Notes under the pieces: generated by a model
The model's database searches: none
Told to the model about the DNA's origin: nothing
The model's input: only the letters and a program-made list of their open reading frames with translations
Position numbers and translations under genes: made by a program
Shown: positions 50,800-59,730 of the stretch, piece after piece
Layout of the letters: each line of letters opens with the position of its first letter
How positions within the stretch are numbered: the stretch's first letter is position 1
Assembly (NCBI GenBank): GCA_001802645.1
Contig: MGZJ01000043.1
Coordinates: forward strand, 14,030-78,029
Origin: Geobacteraceae bacterium GWC2_53_11
GTDB taxonomy: Bacteria; Desulfobacterota; Desulfuromonadia; Geobacterales; Pseudopelobacteraceae
DNA: 64,000 nucleotides
Direction of reading: 5' to 3'

Positions 50800-51126
50800 T
50801 CAGTTTCCCATTTTGAGGTTCATGCTGGCGCTGATCAGATAATGATAGGCGGTGTCAAAGACGATAATCTGCAGGATATAAATTCCGGCAAAGGCAACGA
50901 GCGGAGACAGGTCAAGCATGCCGGTGTCGGGCATATGACGGCGGATTCGCCGCAGTACCGGTTCGGTGACGCGGTGGATGAAATTGACCAGCGGGTTGTA
51001 GGGATCGGCGTTTACCCACGAGACGACAACACTGGCTAGCAGTATGTATTTGTAGAGAGTCAGAATTCCGCTGGACAGTTCAACCAGTTTGGCCAATGCC
51101 AACAGTATGTTTGCGAATAGAACCAT
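50800..51126 (-). CDS. YggT family membrane protein
   Basis: This 108-aa protein has two hydrophobic regions and the YggT core YKYILLASVVVSWVNADPYN followed by PLVNFIHRVTEPVLRRIRRH. YggT proteins are linked to osmotic adaptation and division-site functions, and often travel with yggU and divIVA. Here those are 9 kb away on the same strand. Confidence 0.9.
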   Translation of the reverse strand: MVLFANILLALAKLVELSSGILTLYKYILLASVVVSWVNADPYNPLVNFIHRVTEPVLRRIRRHMPDTGMLDLSPLVAFAGIYILQIIVFDTAYHYLISASMNLKMGN

Positions 51127-51262
51127 TAGTAAGCTCCCGTGTGCAAGGTTAAGTCGCCCGTACTATGCCTCAATGCTTCAGCAAAGTCAAAACAGAAACC
51201 ATATCACCGGGTTGGGCGGCCAACAGGGCTCACCTGATGAATATTGATGAGGGACTCATATT

Positions 51263-51589
51263 ATGAATAAAAAAATAACGGCGCTGCTGCTTTCAGCTTT
51301 TGTGCTGCCGGGATTGGGACAACTCTATCTCGGGCGTAAACTGGTCGGAGGAATACTGATTGTGCTTGTCAATCTGGTGTTGTTGCTGGCTCTGTTTGTT
51401 GTGTTGAGAGGACTGTCGCCGGTCATCGCCTCGAAGATTGCCGGAGGAGCTATCACTATCACCCCCTCTGAAGTGATGAACGCACTTGATGGTGCCACCG
51501 GGTTTGGCAAGGCCGTTCTTGCCTCCTTTTGCCTGATATGGGTGTTTTCCGTCGTGGATATTCTTAAATTTAAAGAGAAAGCAGAATAG
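51263..51589 (+). CDS. Small membrane protein with PGLGQLYLGR motif
   Basis: This 108-aa protein has two to three membrane segments: ALLLSAFVLPGLGQLYLGR, then GGILIVLVNLVLLLALFVVL and a third at the C-terminal end. The P-G-x-G-Q-x-Y motif at a helix end is shared by TM2-domain and DUF5683-like proteins. No function can be assigned. A hairpin (acgctgatt/aatcagcgt) lies just after the stop. Confidence 0.75.
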   Translation: MNKKITALLLSAFVLPGLGQLYLGRKLVGGILIVLVNLVLLLALFVVLRGLSPVIASKIAGGAITITPSEVMNALDGATGFGKAVLASFCLIWVFSVVDILKFKEKAE

Positions 51590-51593
51590 CCGT

Positions 51594-51621
51594 ACGCTGA
51601 TTCTCATGAAAATCAGCGTGT
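51594..51621 (+). terminator. Possible terminator hairpin
   Basis: acgctgattctcatgaaaat then cagcgt forms a 9-bp stem with an 8-nt loop. No T-run follows directly, so its strength is uncertain. Confidence 0.35.
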
Positions 51622-51628
51622 GCCGATC

Positions 51629-51658
51629 TTGACAAACGGCGTTTTTTTATGAGATAGA
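51629..51658 (+). promoter_or_regulatory. Possible sigma-70 promoter of fabH
   Basis: TTGACA (51629-51634), 18-nt spacer and GATAGA (51653-51658), about 60 nt before the fabH start. The -10 is imperfect. Confidence 0.45.
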
Positions 51659-51716
51659 TAAAGAACTTTATCAATAATGAAATTCGCTCGATCTGGAGAG
51701 CGGAATCGGGGAAAAA

Positions 51717-52700
51717 ATGATCATTTCAAAAATCATCGGAAGCGGCTCATGTCTGCCGGACCGGGTGATACCTAACAGTCATTTCGATTATCTGGTTGAA
51801 AATGCCGACGAGTGGATATTCAGCCGTACCGGCATCCGCGAGCGGCGCTTTGCCCATGCCGATCAGGCCACTTCGGATCTTGCCTCGATTGCGGCTAAAA
51901 ATGCACTTGAATCTGCTGGTATCAGTGCTTTAGAGATCGACTGCATCATTGTCGGAACCTCAACACCCGATATGAGTCTTCCTTCAACCGGTTGCATTGT
52001 ACAGGAGAATATCGGCGCCAAAAATGCTTTTGCCTTTGATGTCAATGCAGTCTGTTCCAGCTTTGTCTATGCACTGGAAATTGCCGATAACTTCATAAAA
52101 AGCGGCAAATACAAAACAGTCATGGCAATCGGCGCTGACACCTATTCCAAAATCCTCGATTTCAATGACAAGAACAGCTGCCCACTCTTCGGCGATGGCG
52201 CTGGCGCGGCTATTTTAACCAGCGGCGGCGACGCGACAAAAGGGATTCAGCATACATACATGCGCAGTGACGGTGCGGGATGGCCACTGATCCAGGTCCC
52301 TTCTTCTGGATCACGCAAACCGGTTTCAGCCGCTTCGATAGAGGCTAAAGAGATCTTTTTCCAGATGGCCGGCAAGCAGGTCTACGTATTTGCGACCGAT
52401 GTTATTCCGGACATTATCAACACTCTCTGCGCGAAAGCGGGCATTACCCCGGCTGATCTGGATTACATCATTCCGCATCAGGCCAATATACGCATGATCG
52501 ACTTTATTTCCAAAAAGAGCGGCTTTCCAAAGGAACGCTTTCTGCTCAATCTTGATCGTTGCGGCAACACCTCTGCCGCCTCGGTGGCGCTGGTTCTGGA
52601 CGAGAACCTCCGCAATGGCACCATCAAGCCGGGTCATCTGATCCTTACGATGGGTTTTGGTGGTGGCCTGACCTGGGGCGGGTTGTTAATCAGGTTTTAG
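51717..52700 (+). CDS. fabH: 3-oxoacyl-ACP synthase III
   Basis: This 327-aa ketosynthase condenses acetyl-CoA (or another acyl-CoA) with malonyl-ACP to start fatty acids. The catalytic triad is visible: Cys113 (NAVCSSFVYALE), His254 (YIIPHQANIRMID) and Asn284 (RCGNTSAASV). It lies apart from other fab genes, so it may be a second, specialised copy. It converges on the methyltransferase gene, with a 15-nt overlap of the 3' ends. Confidence 0.92.
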   Translation: MIISKIIGSGSCLPDRVIPNSHFDYLVENADEWIFSRTGIRERRFAHADQATSDLASIAAKNALESAGISALEIDCIIVGTSTPDMSLPSTGCIVQENIGAKNAFAFDVNAVCSSFVYALEIADNFIKSGKYKTVMAIGADTYSKILDFNDKNSCPLFGDGAGAAILTSGGDATKGIQHTYMRSDGAGWPLIQVPSSGSRKPVSAASIEAKEIFFQMAGKQVYVFATDVIPDIINTLCAKAGITPADLDYIIPHQANIRMIDFISKKSGFPKERFLLNLDRCGNTSAASVALVLDENLRNGTIKPGHLILTMGFGGGLTWGGLLIRF

Positions 52701-53726
52701 TCCGCCGAGACCTTCACCGGCTTCAAAAGAGTGCAGTCCGAACTGTTCAAAGAGTGCCCGCAGATTTTTCTGCGGGCATTTCTGTTTCCAGCCCCCATGA
52801 AAATTGTCGGCAGCCAGCAGCATGCCGTTTGGGGCAAGAAGGTTCACCAGGGTGCCGACGGTACGTACCATCTTTTCTCTGGAATTGATGATCGGCCCGC
52901 CGAGCAGTCCGTTGCAGATGATGAGATCGAAGTGCCTTTCCGTGGTCGGCGTGAGGTCACTATCAGTCAAATCTACGCAGCGAAAACGGATGCTGTTCTG
53001 GAGACCCTGCTCGATGAGAGTGGACGTCCTTTCGCGAAAGCGGATTTCACGGCCAGAGTCGTGCGGAAAGCGTTGGTGGGTGGCAGCCCATACCTCCAAA
53101 GGTTCCACGGTCCATCCTTCAATGCCGGTCCGGTCCGGAGAAAACCCTGTCTCTGACAGAAGAAGAGCCAGGCCGTAGGTGTCCTCGCCAGTACCGCAGG
53201 CGGCATCGAGGCAGCGCACGGTTCCAGATTTTCGAATACTTAGCCACTCCTTGATATACTGCTGCTGTTTAGGATAACGCCCGATGCCGCCATAAAATCG
53301 TTCCGGCAGGAATGAAGCGAACAGAAACCGGGTCAGAAGATCGCGGTCATCGAGCAGAGACTCCAGAAGCTGGGCCGGGTTGGGACTGAATTGGAAAGGC
53401 TGTGGCAGGGCGGCAAAAGTGTCTGCCCAGCTCATGCTACGGTAAAACGGGCTGCTTGACAGAACCGGCTGATAGGAGAGTACGGCAGAGTAGAGCCGGT
53501 TGAAGGCGGCAGTTATGTCGGCAATCGGCAGGTATCGCTCGCATTGGCTGCGGATTTCCGGAGTGACGATCAGTCCCGGAGCGGGGAGCGGTTCCGGGAC
53601 TGTAGTTGCGTAGATTTCGAACAGAGTGTACAGACGCCGGATGGCCCGGTGAAAGCTGTTTTTGTCAGGTGTCGTGAGCAGTCTGCCAAGTTCGTCAGAT
53701 TCAAGTGTTGGTGATTCAACGTGCAT
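52686..53726 (-). CDS. SAM-dependent methyltransferase (CheR-like fold)
   Basis: This 346-aa protein has an N-terminal helical part (about 1-150) and a Rossmann methyltransferase domain. Motif I reads VRCLDAACGTGEDTYGLALL, FDLIICNGLLGGP is the acceptor-side motif, and NLLAPNGMLLAADN follows. It resembles chemotaxis-type methyltransferases in the core, but the N-terminus is not recognisable. Its ATG shares one base with the mqnE stop (TGATG), so it is coupled to menaquinone synthesis; a role there is only inferred. Confidence 0.75.
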   Translation of the reverse strand: MHVESPTLESDELGRLLTTPDKNSFHRAIRRLYTLFEIYATTVPEPLPAPGLIVTPEIRSQCERYLPIADITAAFNRLYSAVLSYQPVLSSSPFYRSMSWADTFAALPQPFQFSPNPAQLLESLLDDRDLLTRFLFASFLPERFYGGIGRYPKQQQYIKEWLSIRKSGTVRCLDAACGTGEDTYGLALLLSETGFSPDRTGIEGWTVEPLEVWAATHQRFPHDSGREIRFRERTSTLIEQGLQNSIRFRCVDLTDSDLTPTTERHFDLIICNGLLGGPIINSREKMVRTVGTLVNLLAPNGMLLAADNFHGGWKQKCPQKNLRALFEQFGLHSFEAGEGLGGLKPD

Positions 53727-54805
53727 CAGTAACTGCGGATAGGGTGATACAGGGTATCCCTTTCGACCGGAACTTTCCCGGCTTTGCCGATCAGACGGAT
53801 AATGCCTTCCTTGCTCAGCGACTGCGGGCTTGCGGCACCGGCATCATGGCCGATTTTCTCCTCGACGACGGTGCCGTCCAGATCGTTGACCCCGAAAGCA
53901 AGGGAAACCTGAGCGATCTTCTCGCCGAGCATGATCCAGTACGCCTTGATATGGTCAAAATTGTCGAGGAAGATCCGGGCAATGGCCAGGGTCTTCAAGT
54001 CGTCAAGGCCGGAGGTCCCCTTGATGTCCAGCTTCAGGTCGGAGTTTTCCGTCTGAAAGGCCAGCGGGATAAAGGCCTGGAAACCGCCGGTTTCGTCCTG
54101 CAGGTTGCGCAGCATCTCCATGTGCGCGATACGGTCGGCAGTAGATTCCACGTGTCCGTAGAGCATGGTGGCGTTGGTCTTCAGCCCGGCCAGATGGGCA
54201 AGCCTGATGATCTCCAGCCAGCGGGCACCCGGAATTTTTTCCGGGCAGATTTTCTGCCGGACATCCTCCACCAGGATTTCGGCACCGCCGCCAGGCATGG
54301 AGCCGAGTCCGGCGCTAATGAGACGCTCAAATACCTTCTCGATACTCAAGCCGGAAATGCGGGAAAAGTATTCGATCTCAACGGCGGTAAATGCCTTGAT
54401 GTGCAGCTTCGGCGCGGCGTTCCGGATGGCGCGCAGGGTCTCTTCGTAAAACTCGAAGGCCAGATCGGGGTGCAGACCGCCGACGATATGCACTTCGGTA
54501 GCCCCCTCACCTTCAGCTTCGCGTGCCCGGCGGCAGATTTCGTCCAGCGCCAGGGTGTAGGCGCCCTCTTCTCCGGCGGTTCGCGAAAAAGCGCAGAAAG
54601 CGCAGCGGTTGACGCAGACGTTGGTCGGGTTTATGTGCCGATTGACGTTGAAGTAGACGTTTTTGCCGTTTTTGCGTTCGTTGACTTCGGCAGCCAGCTC
54701 TCCGATGCCGAGCAGGTCATGTGAGGTGAACAGGAAGAGCGCTTCGTCGGGGGTGATGCGTTGACCGGCGCGGACTTTTGTCGATATGGTGGCGAAAGTT
54801 GTCAT
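53726..54805 (-). CDS. mqnE: Aminofutalosine synthase
   Basis: This radical SAM enzyme of about 359 aa belongs to the futalosine route to menaquinone. The cluster-binding Cys64, Cys68 and Cys71 are in INPTNVCVNRCAFCAFSR. HIVGGLHPDLAFEFY, GLGSMPGGGAEIL and ATMLYGHVESTADRIAHM are family blocks. I use ATG 54805 (MTTFATISTKV); the track's longer start adds an unrelated stretch. Anaerobic respirers of this lineage use menaquinone. Partner mqn genes are not in the window. Confidence 0.92.
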   Translation of the reverse strand: MTTFATISTKVRAGQRITPDEALFLFTSHDLLGIGELAAEVNERKNGKNVYFNVNRHINPTNVCVNRCAFCAFSRTAGEEGAYTLALDEICRRAREAEGEGATEVHIVGGLHPDLAFEFYEETLRAIRNAAPKLHIKAFTAVEIEYFSRISGLSIEKVFERLISAGLGSMPGGGAEILVEDVRQKICPEKIPGARWLEIIRLAHLAGLKTNATMLYGHVESTADRIAHMEMLRNLQDETGGFQAFIPLAFQTENSDLKLDIKGTSGLDDLKTLAIARIFLDNFDHIKAYWIMLGEKIAQVSLAFGVNDLDGTVVEEKIGHDAGAASPQSLSKEGIIRLIGKAGKVPVERDTLYHPIRSY

Positions 54806-54871
54806 GCATCGGAGTCTACGAAAAACAGGCGGGGACTGCAAGCGGAAAGCGGGGCGGTTTGGGCGGCAAGG

Positions 54872-55837
54872 TTAGAAAAGATCCTGTTCTTTTGTGTTGC
54901 GTCGTCGTTTCAGATCCGTTCTGATCTCAATATCTCCTTCATACCGCCCCACCAGGGCCGGGCTGTGCGGATCATGCTTCTTGAGGTTTTCCTCAATCAT
55001 CCGCTCATTGAAGTTGGCGTAGCAGTAGCTGCATCTGAAGGGGCAGCTGTTATAGCTGCCCATGTCTGCCGATTCAGCGCAGTTGCAGCCTGTCCGCTGG
55101 TTCTTGTCTTTGGCGACGGCGCCAATGCCGAACAGTCTCGTGAGCAGATCGCCGTCAATGCAGGCGCCCTGCCGGATGCCGAACTTCAGCAGATCAACTT
55201 CCTCGCAGCAGGTATATATCTCCAGGGCATAACGGTTGGTGATGCTTTGGAAGCCGCAGGCTATCCGCTCCAATGAATCCCTGTGAGCCGGAGCGGCGAT
55301 GTCTTCCAGTACAATGTTGCTCCCGTGCAGTGTCTTACTCAATCGCCCTTCTCCTCTGCCGTAAAAATCGTAGAAGCTGAACATCAGCCGCCGGGTGGCG
55401 CCTTCCAGCAGACCGGCAAGCCGTGCAGCCTGCTCCAGATGCCATTCGACCGGGGTGATGCCGGTGAGAATGACCGGATCATAGCGCCAGATCACCCGTT
55501 CCGGTCCGATGCGCCCAGCCAGTTCCCGAAATGCTGCGATTCGTTCGCCAAGCGGCGGCAGGTGAGGTTCAAACGTGGCTTCATAGGGATTCAAGGTGAA
55601 CTGGAAGTAGTAGTTCAGGCCGCGCCGGTCAAGTTCGGCCAGATGCGGCATGAGCGGGCGGGGATTCTTGGTCCAGAAACAGATGGCGTCCACATCCTCC
55701 CGCTTCAGGCTGAATCCGGTCACCTGCCTGCTGTTGAACGGGTTGACCCGGTAGAAGAATCCCTCTCGAACCCGGTTCATGAACCAGTCGGCGTAAAAGG
55801 CGGGGATATCGGTGCGTCTGCTGGCGGAGATGATCAT
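54872..55837 (-). CDS. DUF1848-family protein
   Basis: This 321-aa protein begins MIISASRRTDIPAFYADWFM, the DUF1848 signature, with ICFWTKNPRPLMPHL, FQFTLNPYEATFEPHLPP and YDPVILT. Near the C-terminus CAESADMGSYNSCPFRCSY then CYANF has a CxxxCxxC-like arrangement that suggests an Fe-S cluster and a distant radical SAM link. Function unknown. Confidence 0.85.
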   Translation of the reverse strand: MIISASRRTDIPAFYADWFMNRVREGFFYRVNPFNSRQVTGFSLKREDVDAICFWTKNPRPLMPHLAELDRRGLNYYFQFTLNPYEATFEPHLPPLGERIAAFRELAGRIGPERVIWRYDPVILTGITPVEWHLEQAARLAGLLEGATRRLMFSFYDFYGRGEGRLSKTLHGSNIVLEDIAAPAHRDSLERIACGFQSITNRYALEIYTCCEEVDLLKFGIRQGACIDGDLLTRLFGIGAVAKDKNQRTGCNCAESADMGSYNSCPFRCSYCYANFNERMIEENLKKHDPHSPALVGRYEGDIEIRTDLKRRRNTKEQDLF

Positions 55838-55855
55838 GGCTGTGTGATTTCTGTT

Positions 55856-56848
55856 TTATGCCATCTTCACAGCCATTCTGATCGCAGCCAGAAGGCTTTT
55901 CTCTGACGCCTTGCCCGTGCCGGCCAGGTTGTAGGCGGTGCCGTGATCGACCGAGGTGCGGATGATCGGCAGCCCCAGCGTGACATTGACGCCGTCATCG
56001 AAGTGCAGCATCTTGAACGGGATCAGTCCCTGGTCGTGGTACATGGCCACGATGCCGTCATAGCGCCCCTGCAGGGCGAAGTGGAACAGGGTGTCGGCGG
56101 ACAGCGGTCCCTCGGCGTTGATCCCCTCCAGTCGGGCAGTCTTGACGGCCGGTTCGATGATATCCCTGTCCTGGGTGCCGAATTTGCCCCCCTCGCCGCA
56201 ATGGGGGTTGAGTGCCAGTACCGCCAGCTTCGGCGAGTCGATTCCAGTCAGGCGTGCGACCCCTTCGGCGGTAATACGAATGGTCTTGAGCACCTGCTCG
56301 GGAGTGATGAGAGCCGGGACATCGCTCAGCGCCTCATGGATGGTTACCAGGCTGACGCGCAACAGATCGCCGGCCAGCATCATAACGAAATGATCAGTGC
56401 CGCACAGTTCGGCCAGCAGTTCCGTATGGCCAGGGTAGTCGTGACCGGCCCGGTGCATGGCCTCCTTGCTGATCGGTGCTGTGGTCATGGCGTCTACCCG
56501 GCTGTCACGGCAGAGCTGCGCAGCATGGCAGATGTAGCGGAAGACCGCATCTCCGGTTGCCGCTGTCGGCGCGCCGTACGAGATGTCGGTCTCAGACAGG
56601 TGTGAGAGCGCTAGCAGGGGAATACTTCCCTCCGGCACCGTTCGGGCCGCTTCCGGCGTGGCAATTTCATGAATCGTTTGGGGTGAATTGTCGACGGCAA
56701 GCCCTCGCTCCAGTGCTCTTCGGTCGCCAATCACCAGGGGAATGCACAGGTTCTCGATTTCCTTGGAGTGCAGCGCTTTGCCGATGATTTCCGGGCCGAT
56801 GCCACAGGGGTCTCCCATGGTGATGGCGATAATCGGTTTAAGTGCCAT
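55856..56848 (-). CDS. pdxA: 4-hydroxythreonine-4-phosphate dehydrogenase
   Basis: This 330-aa enzyme of pyridoxal phosphate synthesis has MGDPCGIGPEIIGKAL at the N-terminus. The three metal-binding His are in DYPGHTELLAELCG, LALNPHCGEGGKFGTQD and AMYHDQGLIPFKML. The length is normal. It lies 5 nt downstream of cbiG on the same strand, so it is probably co-transcribed with the cobalamin genes. Confidence 0.95.
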   Translation of the reverse strand: MALKPIIAITMGDPCGIGPEIIGKALHSKEIENLCIPLVIGDRRALERGLAVDNSPQTIHEIATPEAARTVPEGSIPLLALSHLSETDISYGAPTAATGDAVFRYICHAAQLCRDSRVDAMTTAPISKEAMHRAGHDYPGHTELLAELCGTDHFVMMLAGDLLRVSLVTIHEALSDVPALITPEQVLKTIRITAEGVARLTGIDSPKLAVLALNPHCGEGGKFGTQDRDIIEPAVKTARLEGINAEGPLSADTLFHFALQGRYDGIVAMYHDQGLIPFKMLHFDDGVNVTLGLPIIRTSVDHGTAYNLAGTGKASEKSLLAAIRMAVKMA

Positions 56849-56853
56849 GTCGA

Positions 56854-57918
56854 TTATCCCTCCTTGAGTTCCGCAATCGCCAGGGTGACATTCGCGGATT
56901 TGACTTTTTTCAACAGCAGGTGTCCTCCTCTGGAAGCAAGAAGTGCCGCAGGTTCTGCGACACCGGCGACGCCAACCGCTGCCAGGGCATGCTCCGAAGG
57001 GGGTGAGGGGAAGTGTACACGGCTCAACTCTTCGCTCTCAAAGCAGCGAAACGGGACGCCAAGGCGCTCTGCAAAGGCAATCAGGCCAGCCTCATTTTCT
57101 TTGGCAGCAACCGAGGCAATGCAGGAGACGCTCTTTGGTGCGAGGAACAGCCGCTTGAGGTGCAGCGTAACCAGCTCCTCTATTTCGTCAACAGGGGTGT
57201 TGCGGTTGCAGCCGATGCCGAGCACCAGATTGCGGGGGCGCAGGATCAGCAGGTTCTCCGGTGTCGTTTGTGGCGGGAGAAAGCGATTGGAGACAAGCAG
57301 AAAGCCGCGGGCGCTGCCGGCGGCGGCTTCGGCGATGGTCTGGTGGAACGTGACATTTCCCCGGCCATGAAGCCAGGCGCGGGTTTGGCCTGACGGGTCA
57401 ACTACGGCAATCTCTTCATTGTCGAGCAACAGGGAATTGAGAGTCTTGACCTTGCCGAGCTCTTCTATGGCCCACCCGTGCTGTTTGGCCAGCATGTCAA
57501 AGGAGGGGAGGTTGTTGACATCGGTGGCGGTGGTAATGACGGGGCGGGCTCCGGATGCGAAGGCGCACTGTTCGGCTAGCTCATTGGCTCCTCCCAGATG
57601 CCCCGAAAGAAGCGAAATGGCAAATTTCCCCGCATCGTCCATGACAACAATTGCGGGATCGGTTTCTTTCGATTCCAGCAACGGTGCGATCATGCGGACC
57701 ACAATGCCGGTTGCCATGATCAGAACGAGGCCGTCGTACGTACTCCAGAGCGACGCAATAAGCTGGCGTAATTCGGTTGACTCGAAACGGGTGCAGGCGC
57801 AGCCGCCCTGACCGGCATAGCGGCGCGAAACATGTAAGTGGAGACCGGCCAGATTTTTAAACAGTCTCTGCCCCAGGTGGGCGCCACCTCTGGTTATGGC
57901 AACGACTGCGATGCGCAT
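56854..57918 (-). CDS. cbiG: Cobalt-precorrin-5A hydrolase
   Basis: This 354-aa enzyme of the anaerobic (early-cobalt) cobalamin route opens the delta-lactone of cobalt-precorrin-5A. Central-domain motifs are MATGIVVRMIAPLLESKETD and AISLLSGHLGGANELAE. The C-terminal domain starts LVLGIGCNRNTPVDEIEELV. ATG 57918 (MRIAVVAITRGG) is 1 nt past the cbiF stop; the track's longer start would overlap cbiF by about 30 nt. The order cbiF-cbiG-pdxA suggests one transcript. Confidence 0.92.
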   Translation of the reverse strand: MRIAVVAITRGGAHLGQRLFKNLAGLHLHVSRRYAGQGGCACTRFESTELRQLIASLWSTYDGLVLIMATGIVVRMIAPLLESKETDPAIVVMDDAGKFAISLLSGHLGGANELAEQCAFASGARPVITTATDVNNLPSFDMLAKQHGWAIEELGKVKTLNSLLLDNEEIAVVDPSGQTRAWLHGRGNVTFHQTIAEAAAGSARGFLLVSNRFLPPQTTPENLLILRPRNLVLGIGCNRNTPVDEIEELVTLHLKRLFLAPKSVSCIASVAAKENEAGLIAFAERLGVPFRCFESEELSRVHFPSPPSEHALAAVGVAGVAEPAALLASRGGHLLLKKVKSANVTLAIAELKEG

Positions 57919-57919
57919 A

Positions 57920-58699
57920 TCAGGCCACGCATCCTTCCCGGAAGCCATGTGAAAAGTTGTTGTCGTAAAGGAGCGACTTGGCTTTCAGCCCCTCGCGGCG
58001 TGCGGCCAGCACATCGCCGACCACGATGAGCGCCTGGCGGTCGATGCCTGCCTCTCGTACCCGCTCGGCCAGATCGGACAGGGTGCAGCGGATAATCTGC
58101 TCGTCTTCCCACGAAGCGCGGCAGACGACCGCCGCCGGCGTGGCATCGGTATAGACTCCTTGCAGCAGCTGATCTACGACTTTCTCCACCATACCGACCG
58201 AAAGATAGATCACCATGGTAGCGCCTATTTTGGCAATAGCGCTTAACTGCTCCCGCTCCGGCACCGGAGTGCGCCCCTCGACACGGGTGAAAATGACGGT
58301 CTGGGAAAGCTCCGGCAGTGTCAGCTCCTGCTTTAGTGCCGCCGCCGCCGCAAAAGCGCTGGTGACCCCCGGTACGACCTGATATTCAATTTCCAGACGG
58401 TCGAGTGCTTCCATCTGCTCCTGAATCGCTCCATAGATACATGGATCACCGGTGTGCAGCCTGACGACACTTTTTTCCGAAGCAACGGCATCCATCATGA
58501 CAGTGATAACTTCAGGGAGGGTCATTCCGGCGGAGTCATAGATGTCCGCTCTGGTTGCGTAGAGTTGCACCAGTTTCCGGTCCACCAGGCTGCCGGCAAA
58601 GATGACGACATCGGCATGACGCAAGAGCCGTGCGCCACGGATGGTAATGAGATCTGACGCTCCCGGTCCGGCGCCTACAAAAGATATTATTGCTGCCAT
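57920..58699 (-). CDS. cbiF: Cobalt-precorrin-4 C11-methyltransferase
   Basis: This 259-aa SAM-dependent tetrapyrrole methylase has ISFVGAGPGASDLITIRGA with the SAM loop, VVRLHTGDPCIYGAIQEQM, and YQVVPGVTSAFAAAAAL. It methylates C11 in cobalamin synthesis (CobM in the aerobic route). With cbiG next to it, the anaerobic name fits. ATG 58699 gives the normal start; the track's 58885 start runs into the divergent lipoprotein region. Confidence 0.93.
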   Translation of the reverse strand: MAAIISFVGAGPGASDLITIRGARLLRHADVVIFAGSLVDRKLVQLYATRADIYDSAGMTLPEVITVMMDAVASEKSVVRLHTGDPCIYGAIQEQMEALDRLEIEYQVVPGVTSAFAAAAALKQELTLPELSQTVIFTRVEGRTPVPEREQLSAIAKIGATMVIYLSVGMVEKVVDQLLQGVYTDATPAAVVCRASWEDEQIIRCTLSDLAERVREAGIDRQALIVVGDVLAARREGLKAKSLLYDNNFSHGFREGCVA

Positions 58700-58884
58700 T
58701 GACGCTCCATCTTCAAAAATCATGAACTTCAGATGCTTCTTGTAGCGGTAAAGCGGAGCGGTGTCAAGCCGGCGACAACGCCTCAGACAGTCAGGAACGT
58801 GCATATTCACCATTACCAAACTCATGATTGTATGGTATAAGGTTCTTCTTATGTATGTTGAAAACTTTGCGGGAGGTTGGATCA

Positions 58885-59727
58885 ATGATCAAGCGTTTGC
58901 TGGTATATATTGCCGGGAGCATTTTTCTTTTGTCTGCCAGCGGTTGTCTGGTTGCAGAAAGCACCTATCTGAAAAAAGCCGAGGAGTATGATACGGTATC
59001 CAAGGAGCTGGCTGAACTACAGAAGACGCACCAGAAGCTTGTTCTGGAGAATGCGGCGCTGAAAACCAGATTTAACAGGCTTACCGAGGATGCTGCCGTC
59101 CTGGCCGCCGACAAGAAGCAGCTTGAAGGGATTCTTAAAGCCAAGTCGGATGTCCTGTCAAAAAATATCAGTGAGTTGCGGCAGCAGGTGGCCGAACTGA
59201 AAGTGGAAAACGGAAGATTGAATACTGATATCGCCGAGCTTCAGAAGGCCAAAGAGGAAAAGGTTAAAGAGGTGAGCGGCACGTACGAGAAGCTTCTTGC
59301 CAATATGAAGAACGAGATTTCCCAGGGGCAGGTTACCATTTCGGAGCTTAAAGGCAAGCTGACGGTTAATATGGAAGCGGCTATCCTCTTTGATTCCGGC
59401 AAGGCGGATGTCAAGCCGGAAGGTCTGGAAATTTTGAGCAAGATGGTTGAAACCTTGAAAAATGTGAACGACAAGGCGATCCGAATCGAGGGGCATACCG
59501 ATATCGTGCAGATTACGGGTGGGCTGACCCGCATTTTCCCGACCAACTGGGAGTTGTCCGCTGCCCGGGCTATAAATGTCACCAAGTTTTTACAGCAGGA
59601 GGGAATTAACCCCCTCAACCTGTCGGCAGCTGCTTTTGCCGAGCATAAACCGGTGGCGGATAACAACACTAAAGAAGGCCGGGCCAAGAACCGCAGAATT
59701 GAGATAACATTGGTGGCAAAGGATTAG
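58885..59727 (+). CDS. OmpA-like lipoprotein with coiled coil
   Basis: This 280-aa protein has a lipobox signal (AGSIFLLSASGCLVAES, lipidated Cys near residue 21). A coiled coil at about 35-150 follows. An OmpA C-terminal domain from about 160 (AAILFDSGKADVKPEGLEIL; IEGHTDIVQITGG; NWELSAARAINVTKFL) binds peptidoglycan. It would tether the outer membrane to the wall. ATG 58885 follows gggaggttggatca; the track's 58828 is upstream of this. It is divergent from cbiF and precedes the Smr gene by 3 nt. Confidence 0.9.
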   Translation: MIKRLLVYIAGSIFLLSASGCLVAESTYLKKAEEYDTVSKELAELQKTHQKLVLENAALKTRFNRLTEDAAVLAADKKQLEGILKAKSDVLSKNISELRQQVAELKVENGRLNTDIAELQKAKEEKVKEVSGTYEKLLANMKNEISQGQVTISELKGKLTVNMEAAILFDSGKADVKPEGLEILSKMVETLKNVNDKAIRIEGHTDIVQITGGLTRIFPTNWELSAARAINVTKFLQQEGINPLNLSAAAFAEHKPVADNNTKEGRAKNRRIEITLVAKD

Positions 59728-59730
59728 CAC

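Noticed and set aside
53705-54724. 339-aa plus-strand ORF
   Set aside because: Antisense to mqnE, which has the radical SAM Cys motif and full family length.
57919-58884. Cobalamin riboswitch near cbiF/cbiG
   Set aside because: The region upstream of cbiF is short and shared with a divergent lipoprotein gene. I see no B12-box-like string.
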